Origin: Petrosia ficiformis
Lineage: Eukaryota > Porifera > Demospongiae > Haplosclerida > Petrosiidae
Direction of reading: 5' to 3'
Length of the DNA: 64,000 nucleotides
NCBI GenBank assembly: GCA_947044365.1
Contig: OX345649.1
Coordinates: 920,930 to 984,929 of the forward strand
The position numbers and the translations under genes were made by a program. Below, in pieces: positions 44,693 through 59,400 of the stretch. Below the pieces are notes generated by a model. It had not been told where the DNA came from, ran no database searches, and saw nothing but the letters and a program-made list of their open reading frames with translations. Position 1 is the first letter of the stretch. Each line of letters begins with the position of its first letter.

Positions 44693-47600
44693 TTATAGTA
44701 TTGGTACGCTTTTTGTCAATCCAAGTTTACGTGCTTGACGGGCAGGACTTTGAGGAGAGTCACGTCTTTGGATTATAATTCCTCCGTCTTCCAGGGCCAA
44801 TGGACCTGTGGACCCCTGGGTATTTGCAAATTGGTGAATTGTACTGCGAAGATAACGAAACCACATCTGGTGCTCTAACTGTGACTAAAAAAAGAATATC
44901 ATATTAAAGTCTGTTCACATTCATGATGACCTCAAGATTAGAATGTGATGAGTTTATATGTACTATAAGTGAAACCACTCTATCGAGGACATCCTGAAAC
45001 AAGGACACCCCTGTATTAAGGACACTTACAAATGTCCCAAGGGTGTTCGGAATAGAGTAGTTCCACTATAGTTAATGTCATAAGGTTAATACATGATTGA
45101 TTATACTGTAATGATTGAAATTTGATATACACAAAAAAGGACGAGAAGGATAATTATATGAAAATGGTGCAGGTAAAAAGATTGTTGGTAATTCCAAACT
45201 AAAGTGATGAACATGTTTCTGAGGTCATGGTGAATGTGAATGATATTTATAAACTAGTGTTGTGAACTATGGTATAGTATTGGTTACGTACATCAAACTT
45301 AAAGAAAAATTCTTTCTTTCCACCAATCGGTTGTATACGTATAACATCAACACCTTTGATATTTTTACTTTCCACCAACATGGAAGCATCTTCAAATGAC
45401 ATTTCTGTACCTTTGCTCATTGTCTAGGGAGGGAGGGAGGGAGGGAGGGAGGGAGAAAGGGAGAGAGAGAGAAAGAAAGAAAGAGAGAGAGGGAAGGAGG
45501 GAGGGAGGGAGAGAGAAAGCATTAATTCATCTAATCAAAACAATTATTTGAATTTATTTCCATCTTACCAAAAGATTATCTCCAATTGCCACCCTGTTAG
45601 GATAGAGAATGAGGTAACAGTGCTGCCAACGAACAAAGTTTAACATGGATGTTGACTGTTTGTGGCCAAATCCTTGCAGCAAACATCCTGATAATCTACT
45701 GTTTTCAGGACTGTAATAAACTATATTTAATGGAAAGAAATAATTGATACCTGCTGTCACTCACACACACATACCTGTACACACACACAAACACATGTAC
45801 ATACACAAACAAACACATAACACAGAGGTACACGTAAATACACACATACACACATACACGAACACACAGACATAGACACACAGTTATACATGAACACACA
45901 TATACACAAACACACAGAATTTCACACAAATACACATACATGTACATGTACATACAGACATAGACACACAGACATACCTGTACATACAGACATAGACACA
46001 CAGACATACCTGTACATACAGACATAGACACACAGACATACCTGTACATACAGACATAGACACACAGACATACCTGTACATACAGACATAGACACACAGA
46101 CATACATGTACATACAGACATAGACACACAGACATACCTGCCCCTTTCTTTGCATAATATGCCTTATCTTTGGCTTCCTGTTTATCTTTTTCAGCATTTA
46201 CTGACTGGAAAATACTCTCTATAAATAAAAATGATAATGACAGACTCATCCCTATATTAGGATTGACATACCCATCATTTCCATTTGCCATCTGTCTGAA
46301 ACAACTACACTGAATTTAGTATATATCTTCTGATCCTCTTCATTCATCTATAATGTAAGAAAAAATTTGATACAATAAACCATAACAGTTTGGCTAAGGC
46401 ATTCGTTACTTGGAAGTATATCGAGGTGTTCTATTAATAGTAACTTGGAAGTATTTCATGGTGTTCTATTAATAGTAACTTGTAAGTACATGTATATGAT
46501 GACGTTCTATTAATAGTAACTTGTAAGTATTTCAAGGTGTTCTATTAATAGTAACTTGGAAGTATATTGAGGTGTTCTTTTAATAGTAACTTGTAAGTAT
46601 TTCATGGTGTTCTATTAATAGTAACTTGGAAGTATATTGAGGTGTTCTATTAATAGTAACTTGGAAGTATTTCATGGTGTTCTATTAATAGTAACTTAAA
46701 AGTATTTCAAGGTGTTCTATTAATAGTAACTTAAAAGTATTTCAAGGTGTTCTATTAATAGCAACTTGGAAGTATATCAAGGTGTTCTATTAATAGTAAC
46801 TTAAAAGTATTTCAAGGTGTTCTATTAATAGTAACTTGTAAGTATGCAAAGTGTTCTATTAATAGTAACTCTTAAGTATGCAAGGTGTTCTATTAATAGT
46901 AACTCGGAAGTATGTCATGGTGTGCTATTAAATTGTAACTGTTATGGTATTATTAATAGTAACGTGCTGTAGGTACTATATAGAGGGTCTATAACTCGTT
47001 CCTTTTACCTTTATCCCTCTTGTTTCATCTGAATCAAATGAACCAATATCAAAAGCATCAGCTGCATTGACTTCTCCTCTGGGAGGAACCAATGGAGGTA
47101 CTAACTGAAGAAGAAAGAGAAGGTGAGTATACATAAGGTATTAACTAAAATACTAACTTTCTTTTCCATTGTATCATCCCAATTGATATTAGCAAAAAAT
47201 GGCATTTCTTTAAGTTCATCCGCTCTAAAAATAGATCAATTACTATAATTATACAAATCATTACACATTTAGCTATACATGTACATGTATGTACATGTGA
47301 GTGCGATTAAACTTAAGTGGCATCATACTATAAACTATAATTATAATATATAATTATATACATGTATATTGGTGTTGTTATAGTATGACAATAATGGCCC
47401 CTTTTAGTTATAGTTATAGTATGCCTAGTTTCTCAAACTTTTAATTTAGTTATAGTACAAAGATAATATTAGGCTTATTAAAAGGGTTTTAGTTTTAGTT
47501 TTAGGTAACTAACTAAAAGTGCCCATTATTGGCCAATTTTCATTTTAGTTAGTTATAGTTATTACAATACACATCCTGTACGTATACAGACAGATATGTA

Positions 47601-49509
47601 TATGCTGTACATGTACAGATAGACATGTACATGCTGTATACATCTAGACATACCCTCTTCCCTGACATCCAAGTCTTTTCCCAACATCTTTTTCTAAGAG
47701 TCCTGTTAGTAGAGCTCCCATTTCTGGTGAGACAGAAGATGGTATATGAACCTCTTTAGTCAATGTTATCTGATCGATATCCTCTTTATTTGAAGAACGA
47801 AATGGAGTATGTCTGGAGAAGAAAGAGGCAAGATAATGAGGAGAAAAAGGAGGAGGAGAAAGAGGAGGAACAGAAGGAATTCACAGAAATGGCTAACCCT
47901 CTGAGTAGTTTATATAGAACACAACCCAGTGAGAACCAGTCAGCACTACTATCATAATGAACACCTTTCTTAATCACTTCAGGAGCCATGTACCCATGTG
48001 TACCACTAAGAGAGAGACAGACAGACAGAGAGAGAGAGAGAACCTCAAACTAATCCCATTATGTTTGTTCCTCCATATACATATGTTGATCTTGGACATT
48101 CTATCATCCATCCATCCATCCACTCATCCATCCATCCATCCATCCATCCATCCATCCATCCATTGCATCCATCCATTCCATTGCATCCATTCCATTGCAT
48201 CCGTCCGTCCGTCAGTCCGTCCATCCATCTGTCCATCTGTCCATACATCCATCCATCTGTCCGTCTGTCCATCCATCCATCCATCCATCCGTCAAATGAC
48301 CATCTATCCATCTATCTTTCTCATGACCACCATTTAATAAAGCTCTATTATTATTTCATCCAGTTAAACTCACACACAAGAAGAAGGTTTTCTGTCCTGA
48401 AACTCACAAGCCAGACCTAAATCTGATATACGAATATGACCAATCTCATCTAACAAGATATTGGAAGGCTAAAGAGAAAAAAGAAAAACAAGGTACATGA
48501 GAAGAGAAAGAGGAGAAAGAGGAGAAAGAGGCAAAGGAGGAGGAGGAAGAAAAGGAGGGGGCCGGAGGAGGAGGAGAAGGAGGAGGAGGAGGAGTAGGGG
48601 GGGGGGGGATGAGGAGGGGGAGGAGGATAAGGTGGAAGAAGAGGAGGAGGAGGAGAAAGGATAAAGTATTGTGTATTAGTTAGTGTACCTTTAGATCTCT
48701 GTATACCATTTTTTGTCCATGAATATGTTCCAAGGCAAGTACTAACTCAGCAGCATAGAACTTCACCTGTTATAAAAGTACATGTATGTACATGTATGTA
48801 CATGTATGTATATGTACATACACACAGGCACACACAGACACAGACACACACACAGACACAGACACACACAAACACAGACACAGACACATACAGACACAGA
48901 CACACACAGACACACAGACACACCTCTTCCTCATTGAACACACCATGTTGTGTTAAATGATAATGGAGGTCACCACCTATTGAAAGAGAAGATACAGATA
49001 CATAATTATATATACAAACACAATACACAGACTAACATGTCATATTAATCTTAGGTTTGAAGAACCATACAGAATAACAAACAAACAAACAGAATAACAA
49101 ACTCACCGTTCATCAAATCAAGAATAAAACATAGCTTTTCTGGTGTCTGAAAAGCATAGTAAAGATTGACAACAAAAGGACTGTTGACCTGTGAAGTCAA
49201 GAGAGAGAGAGAAATGATGACATACTGTTTTAGAATACTCATTCATGTATGTCTGACCTTTGCTAACATGTTTCTCTCATTTAGTGATAATAGTTCACCT
49301 TTCTTTACTTTTATACGTTTCTTGTCCAATAACTTCATTGCAAACCTATACACATTATATATATACACTAATTATCTGAGTCAATTAAATTGGAACTAAG
49401 CATATCATAACTAAACATGATAATTGTATTTACTAATACATACATGTATACACATACATGTACACACATACACATACACATGTACATGACATGTACGTAT
49501 TATATATGT

Positions 49510-49552
<43 letters not shown>

Positions 49553-50400
49553 TATATATATATATATACATTTATACAATGTACATACACATACATGCAT
49601 ACATACATGTAAATACATACATGTACATACATACATACATGTACATGTAATTATAAACATACATACATTTATATACATACATGTATATGTACATACATAT
49701 ATACATACATATATTCATACATACACACATACATATACACATACATGTACATACACACAAACACACACACACACATACATGTATATATAAGTGTATTACA
49801 TACAAACATACATATATACATACATGTACATACACACAAACACACACACACACACACATGTATCTGTAAGTATACACACACACATACATTCTTCCAGAAT
49901 CATCTTTTCTACATCCAAAAACTTCTCCGAAACCTCCTCTTCCAATAATCCTGTGAATACTGAAATCACTCAGTGATATCTGAAATAGAACAGTAGGACA
50001 GCATGATGAACATAGACAGATACATAGATAGATAGATACATGTACATAGATAGACAGACAAATAGATAGATACTGTAGAAGTATAGATATATAGATAAAT
50101 ATAGATACATGTATATAAATAGATAGATAGATAGACAAATAGAAAGAGAGATATAATAATATAAATGAATAGGTAGACAGACATACACACAACATGTATA
50201 CATATACGTAGACACTGCATATAGACAGACATACACACTGTACACACAACATGTATACATATACATATAGATATATGTAGACACTGCAGATAGACAGACA
50301 TAGAGGTAATAATGTACATTTTAATGTATGACTTACTGAATGGGGTATATTATATTCCATATATTTCCACTGGCAAAATCGTACATATTGTGGACTGTGT

Positions 50401-50454
<54 letters not shown>

Positions 50455-53400
50455 TTAATATAACTACATGTACATGTACATGTATGTGTGTACATGTGTA
50501 GCCAAAGATATGGTTGTCATGGTAAGATACTTTGAATTAACACTACCAAAGTTCAAATTTAATTACTACAAATCAGGAATGTTGCATGTTTTCTTGTTAT
50601 AGTACAAGTAATTGCCCTTTTGAGGAAGCTCAGCTCAATTACATATTAATTAACCCTTGTCATGTGTAGACTGAGGGTTATAGACACTACAAATATGACT
50701 GGTACATGGAATGATTCACTTCATCATACCATGAAATTGTACTATACAGTTAGCGTAAAATAGATATAGTGTCATTACATTGCCTCAAAGCATTGCATTC
50801 ATTTAATTATAGTGTAGTGTTGTTTTAATACTATTTCATAAAATTGTAAAACCTAACAAATATTATGATAGAGCTATGACCAGTTATAAAAAGAACTAGC
50901 TAACTGACTGGTTTCCTGATTAGTTTATCAGTTTAAATAATTGGTTAATTAAGTGGGTGTGTACTCATACTTATTGTATATAGCCACGTGAAGAATAATA
51001 AAGAGTACTTCTCGCTTGGTGGTTGTTCTTCTGCATCCATTTGGAGGTGATAATGGCAGACAGTTACATGTACATGTACATAAGGGAGATCATGCATTCT
51101 ATAAACTCTGCAGGTAGAAGGTTGCTCATGGTGGTGGAAGAAAGAACATTTAATTAACATTTAATTTTCATAACTGATAGCCAGTTAACTGGTTAACTGC
51201 CAGCTATTAATGCACCAGTAACTGGTTATGCTTATTGCATCAGGTTCACACCTCTATATTATGGAATATAAATTATTGGTATCAGGATATACATGTACTA
51301 ATGATTACAATACTCCCAATTTTAATGTATGTGTAATGTATTTACCTCTGAACAAAATCTGGCATGTATTGCAACGTTAGTCGAGAGTAAACGATCTCTT
51401 TGATTGACTAGGGATAGAGAGATGTATATACTGTAAATAAAATATAATAATAATACCATCAACACAGGAGTACATGTAAACTATCCATTAATTAGGTGAA
51501 TGAATTATAAATATTAAGACATGGAGCGAGAAAGAAAGGGGGAGGGAGAGAGAGATAGATGGGGAGGGATGGACAAAGAGGGAGATGGAGAGAGGGTGAC
51601 GAAGGATGGAGGGGGAGGGAGAGAGATAGAGGGGGATGGAGAGAGGGGGACGAAGGATGGAGAGAGAGGGAGAGAGAGATGGGGAAGAGAAAATGGAAAG
51701 AAGTGCAAGACTTACTTTAAAAAGGTTAGAGGGAGTTTCAGGTTGTTTTAATTTGCTTGTAATTTCATCAGTCACTTCTTTGGGATATTTCTAGTAGAAG
51801 AACATAATGGTTCATATATATCCCATGTACATGTACAATTTTACATTAGTACTTACATATATAGTCAATGTACAATACAATGATACTACACGCTTGTACC
51901 CTGGTACATGTACAGGTAGTCTAGTACATGTACATGTAAAATGTACATGTCAATGTATAATACAATGATACTACATGTAATGATGCACTTGTACCATAGT
52001 ACATGTATGGAGATGTACAAGTAGTTTAGTACATGCATGTACATGTAGTCTAGTACATGTACATGTACATGAATTACATGTACGGAGATGTACAAGTAGT
52101 TTAGTACATGCATGTGTACATGCACTCTAGTACATGTACATGGAGATGTACACATAAATTACATGTAGTACATGTACATGTACATACATGTACATAGTAC
52201 ATATATGTACAGGTAGTACATTGCATGTACATGTGCAAGCATGCAGACACTTTCAGAATAAAAAATGTCAAATTTAGACTAACTGTGTGTAGAGAAGCAA
52301 CTTAAATTGGCAATAAACAACATATCTGCAATAGATAGTCATCTCCTACACAGGTTGCCATGGTTATAGTTCCAAAATGAAATGGAATTCATTACGGTGT
52401 GTACATAGGAAGACTATGTGACAGGAAATAGTGAACCCAAGCAAGACACAATAACACAAACCTAAAATGATTATCACCTAAAATGATTTGTAAGCACTGC
52501 ATTCCCAGATGCAACCCTACTATGACCTGACAAGTGTATTGTAGATTTTTCATTGTTTTAGTTAACTATAATAAATTTTGTAAGGCATTTTGACTTTTAG
52601 TTAACTAAACTATAACTAAATTACAAGTCTACTGCAATAACTATAACTGAAAATTGGCCAATAATGGGCACTTTTAAAACATTTTAAATTAAACTATAAC
52701 TAAACTAAATATTTGAGAAACTAGTCATACTATAACTAAAACTAGTGATTATTGTCAAACTAAACAACACTAGTTGTTATGAGATTTCAATGAACACTTA
52801 AATATCTATAATGTTGCCTGTCTATCTGTCTGTCCTCCGATTGTCTCTACTTTGATGAAATTTACCAGCCTTTACAAATATCTGTTATAACATACAGTTG
52901 TACCATAGCACGACTAATGTAATGAGAGACTGTATTACTACTGCAGGAACAACAAAACATGACTAATACATGTACAACAGGAGGAATAGTAGTACTGTTG
53001 TGAGGATGGGAATGAATGACTAACTCAATGGGAAACTGTATTACTACTGCAGGGACAACAAAACATGACTAATACAACAAGAGGAATAGTAGTACTGTTG
53101 TGAGGATGGGAATGCATGACTAACTCAATGAGAAACTGTATTACTACTGCAGGGACAACAAAACATGACTAATACAACAGGAGGAATAGTAGTACTGTTG
53201 TGAGGATGGGAATGCATGACTAACTCAATGAGAAACTGTATTACTACTGCAGGGACAACAAAACATGACTAATACAACAGGAGGAATAGTAGTACTGTTG
53301 TGAGGATGGGAATGCATGACTAACTCAATGAGAAACTGTATTACTACTGCAGGGACAACAAAACATGACTAATACAACAGGAGGAATAGTAGTACTGTTG

Positions 53401-56400
53401 TGAGGATGGGAATGCATGACTAACTCAATGAGAAACTGTATTACTACTGCAGGGACAACAAAACATGACTAATACAACAGGAGGAATAGTAGTACTGTTG
53501 TGAGGATGGGAATGCATGACTAACTCAATGAGAAACTGTATTACTACTGCAGGGACAACAAAACATGACTAATACAACAGGAGGAATAGTAGTACTGTTG
53601 TGAGGATGGGAATGCATGACTAACTCAATGAGAAACTGTATTACTACTGCAGGGACAACAAAACATGACTAATACAACAGGAGGAATAGTAGTACTGTTG
53701 TGAGGATGGGAATGCATGACTAACTCAATGAGAAACTGTATTACTACTGCAGGGACAACAAAACATGACTAATACAACAGGAGGAATAGTAGTACTGTTG
53801 TGAGGATGGGAATGCATGACTAACTCAATGAGAAACTGTATTACTACTGCAGGGACAACAAAACATGACTAATACAACAGGAGGAATAGTAGTACTGTTG
53901 TGAGGATGGGAATGCATGACTAACTCAATGAGAAACTGTATTACTACTGCAGGGACAACAAAACATGACTAATACAACAGGAGGAATAGTAGTACTGTTG
54001 TGAGGATGGGAATGAATGACTAACTCAATGAGAAACTGTATTACTACTGCAGGGACAACAAAACATGACTAATACAACAGGAGGAATAGTAGTACTGTTG
54101 TGAGGATGGGAATGCATGACTAACTCAATGGGAAACTGTATTACTACTGCAAAACATGACTAATACAACAGGAGGAATAGTAGTACTGTTGTGAGGATGG
54201 GAATGCATGACTAACTCAATGAGAAACTGTATTACTACTGCAAAACATGACTAATACAACAGGAGGAATAGCAGTACTGTTGTGAGGATGGGAATGCATG
54301 ACTAATACAATCAGAAGACAATGTCACTGATGCTCTATTAGTGTATATAGATAGTTATTTGAAAAGAGTACTAGGAATTACATGTTTATGTATTCAGCAC
54401 ATTAGTAGGAAATATTGATAATTATGTGACTTTGTTGAAGGAATCTGATCACAAATATATTAATAAGAATATTTGTTTTTAAGAAGGCAGTCATTCCAAT
54501 GATTCCATCCACCGTACACATAATCTAACTATATACAATAACCTATATATATACAATAACCTAGTATAGTACCACTTCATTCTCATAATATATCAATATT
54601 TACCACTAACATCCTCTTCAGTTAATGTGTATTCAACTCTGATCTTTACAGCATCACTTCCTTCAGTTCCTTCTCAAAAACAAATATATTTATATTTCCC
54701 ACTAATCCTCAATCTTTACATTCAATGTATCATTACATTATCTACACATGTACAATAGCCAAGGAAATAGTGAACCCGATTTAATACATGTATATATAAT
54801 TATATATATAATTTGAAATGAAAATTCTTGATATTGAGGATTAGTGAGAAATAGAGATATATTTATTTTTGTGAAGGAAGTTCAGAGTTGAATACACATT
54901 AACAGTGAGAGCATGTTAATGGTAAATATTGATATATTATGTGTCATTTGAAAAATCATAATTTGGTGAAATGCTAACAATCTGTAGAGGAAGCTAACTA
55001 AGGTGGTATCCACAAGTATTATTCCTTCTAGATAATTGTGTGCTTATTAACAGGGAGTGATTCTAATTACACAGTAACTTTTGTACATATAATACAATTA
55101 ACAAGAGGATTAGAGACCATTCCGATATCAGTTTAATTTTCCTTTGTATATCTATATATTGTAGTCAAAACTAATGCCATATATGGAATGATGTATATAT
55201 CTATTTATACTGACACAAGATATAAACATTAAAACATAAAATTAATAATTATATTTTGTGAATTAATGCATCATCAGACAGACAAATTAGTTAACAGATA
55301 ACATGCCAAATATACTCTCAAGAGTTAATCTTATGTAAAGATCAATCATGTCCACTACGACCTCAGAAAAATGTTTTTAACTTTAGCTTGGATTGGCCAG
55401 CAATATTTTTACCTGCACCATTTCATAGCTATAATCATCCATCACGTTCTTTTTTATGTATGTCAAATTTCAATCCATCACTTCATTATTGAGTTACAGT
55501 ATAATCATGTATTAACCTTACGATATTAAACTATACACTATAGTACATATAAGGTATTGGGTTACAGTATAATCATGTATTAACCTTATGACATTAAACT
55601 ATACACTATAGTACATGTACATGTAAAGTCATCTCATCATAATTCTGAGGTCATCATGAATGTGAACAGATTTTAGGTATTAATCTGCACTAGAAGGATT
55701 TGCACAAAAGAAGACACATTCGTACAAAATAATTTTGCTCAAACACCTATCTTCAAACAGTGATTATTCCACATGTTTGCAAAGGAAATAAATATAATTT
55801 GGTATAGAAGACCTTTTATAGTTGATCTTCCGTGATACAAAATTTCATTGGGTTCCTGTACAAAATGTTTGCAAGTGTTTGATGAAAGGTACTAGGTGTG
55901 AGCAATTAAAGGTAAGAGATCAAAGGAGACTGTCCAATTCTGTAAACTATGTCACATGTTAAATGATTAAATGTATAGTGTGAACAAATTATTAGATTGA
56001 AATTATGTAATGACTACAACAGTGTCTATATATATATATATATAGCTGTTATATCAATCACTGGAATGGCTATTTGACATCAATATTTACATTGTATGTC
56101 CCGAAGTCTATTAAGTGACCTAGACATTCATGTCCTTAAGGGTTAGATTCTAACCTCTTGCCCCTCCTAGGTCACTTAATAGACACTTTCTATTAATGAT
56201 ATTGATAACGAATTTACCATACTATATATCATATAGAAGTTGACATTACAGTGGAGAAGGGAGGAGTCTCCATGGATCTATACAGAACAGGGGTACCCAT
56301 GGATCTATACAGAGGAGGGGTCCTCACACAGAGCAGGGGTCCCCATACAGAAGAGGGGTCACCATAAATCTGTCCTCTATATTCTTACCAAGTCCATAGC

Positions 56401-59400
56401 TAATAAATCTGCATATATGAACTTATCATATATAAGTTTTCCTTTTTGTTTTCGTGCTGGCAGTGTAGCTGTTTTTTCATAGTCGAGAATCTGTGTTCAA
56501 TATACACACATGTAATTATATATCATATAATTATAATATATACATGTATACCAGTATACAATTATGCATACCATTTGCAAATACAAGCATATATACATTG
56601 AATGTACAATATACATACATAGTATACATTACATATACAGTACATACATACAGATTATATATACATGTACATGTACATACATACAGATTATATATACATG
56701 TCCTTGTACATACATACAGATTATATATACATTGTACATGTACATGTACTTGTACATACATACACATATTATATTATATATACATACATAGTTACATACA
56801 TATACATTACATATACAGTACATACATACAGATTATATATACATGTACATGTACATACATACAGATTATATATACATGTCCTTGTACATACATACAGATT
56901 ATATATACATGTACATGTACTTGTACATACATACACATATTATATTATATATACATGTACATGTACATACAGATTATATATACATGTACTTGTACATACA
57001 TACACATTATATATACATGTACTTGTATATACATACATACACATATAATACATATACATGTACATGTACATGTACATACATGTACATAGAGTATTATACA
57101 TGTACATGTAATATTATACATCATTCAAATTCTAACCCCTTTGAGAAAGTTCAAGAGAAGACAGGACTCAGGAATAAACTTTTCTAAAAAATAAGCACCT
57201 GCAAAGATGTTGAAAGAATACTAAATAAAAAATGAATTATCTATTAATTACAAAGCACTTCATTACCAACAACTGCCAAGCTTAGGTTTTTTAATGGCTT
57301 AAAGGTACACATCAATGATTGCTTTCTCAAAGTTTCTTCAGGATTGTTATATACAGAGGTGACCTCTAATATGGAATCATTCCAGAGGTCGTGGCTTGTT
57401 CTTTTAATGGATGATGTAAGTTAATAAACAATCACATGAATGAATTACAACAACAGGAAGAGACTACAGACATAAGTACATGTAAGTGAGTTTAACTATT
57501 TTAATGACGCTTTGAAGTTTATAAAAAGGAGAGGAAAATAAATAATTCAGAGACTGTTTACAGAAATAAATAATGATTGAGGCCTCAATGATTGATCTAG
57601 TCAGTCGCTAATTAATCGGTTAAACTGGAGCTGATGACAATAGTTCTTTTATAGTACTTGTAGTGGAGTGTAATGGTAAAGAATACAGCATTTCTATATA
57701 CTATTTCTAGTAAGGTACATCTGTGTTGCTATTTGGTGATATATCATGTTGTGATAATACTGAATAAGTGTTTATATTTGTGGTTCTCCTAAAGGATGCT
57801 CCATGGATTGTACAGAGGAGATCCTTATGGATCATATACATGTAGAGGATGTCCTCATTGATTGCACAGAGGAAGTCCCCATGGTTACATGTATGTACAA
57901 AGAAGGTTCTCATGGTTCTGTACAAAAGAGGTCCTTATTAACAATACAGAGGAGGACCACATGGATGATACAGAGGAGTTCCTCATGGATCCATACAGTA
58001 TATATTTGACACTGTGCAATTATATTAATTTCCGTGTCTTTAAAGAAAAATATTTTTTATTTCTATTTGTATTCAAACATTCAACAGTAAAATAAACAGA
58101 ATTAGTAAAATATAATCATATTTTAATGTGATGACTCACCAATCCTCTGCTTGTATATTTTTTTAAATGTCAATTCACTTTTATATGTCAACCATTTATG
58201 AACTACATCATGAACACTGTAGTAAGAAGACGAGGAAAAAAAAAAGGTGAATGAATGTACTAGTCAATCTACATTCACTTGGGCCCTCAGTAAATTAGTA
58301 TATACACATGTAGCTACATGTACATGTAAATACATGTATATGCTATAACAATTCGTTGATCTCAGTCTCAGCCCATTCTATTGATGCAAGTTTCATTTTT
58401 TGTACGATCTCAGTCTCAGCCCCATTCTACTGATGATTCTTGTACTACAAATGATCTCAGTCTCAATCCCATTCTACTGATGCAAGTCTCGTTCTTGTGA
58501 TATCAGTCTCATTCCCATTCTACTGATGCAAGTCTCATTCTTGTACTATGCATGGTTTCAAGTTCTAGATATTTACACTTAGCAGAGTCTACACTACACT
58601 TTCTAACAAATACATCTAATCAAAAACATGCTGACATAGTCGTTTAGGAAATGACATCACCAGTTGCATTGGTCTCTTGTTCCTGTCTAAACATTGTTAC
58701 TACACTTTCATATCTGATATTGTCAGACATTAATTATGCTATGGTTGACTATATCTCAATGACCAAATATTGTCTTACTGCAATTAAACAATAAATAATT
58801 ATTCAAAAAAAGTTTTAGTTGAAAAACACTTAATCCTGAGACATATGCTCTCAAAATCAAAAGAAATAGCCTATTTTTGCTATCACAGACAGTATCAATG
58901 AGTAGTTGCAATATTTACAATAATCACGGGTCACTTTTAGGCAATAATTGTAAAAATAAATTTTCAAAACCGCCCAACCCTAACTACATCATGCCCTACA
59001 AAATGTTTACATTACTGAACTGTCATAACTTATAGTGTGATGATTGCGAATGATAATCAATAGCAGAGATCTGTCTGCTCAAAGGTAGATGAATTCTATT
59101 AAATAATGCGCATAAGCTTAAGTGAAAAGCAAGCAATGACAAACAGACAGACAGACAGAAAAAAAACTTTAAATTGTGATAAATTATAGATACTCCCAAA
59201 ATACTGTTAATAGATCTGAAATGAAAGTGAAATTTCACATCTATTAACAGAGATATCATAACTGCAAGAACCTTACAACACCTTTTCTAATTAATAAACA
59301 CTAGAGTGGGTGTTACACAACATTGAAGTACGTTCACATTCATGATGACAGCAAAAATCAGGATGAAATGATTTTATATGTAATATAGTGTACAGTTTAA

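Noticed and set aside
45711..45720. TTACAG acceptor for the GRK2/3 PH-domain exon
   Set aside because: It leaves the wrong phase after the exon ending at 46138 and hits stops; the TATAG acceptor 9-10 bp upstream keeps frame.
53041..54312. CRISPR-like regular spacing in the 100-bp array
   Set aside because: Whole unit is repeated, with no unique spacers, in a eukaryotic intron.
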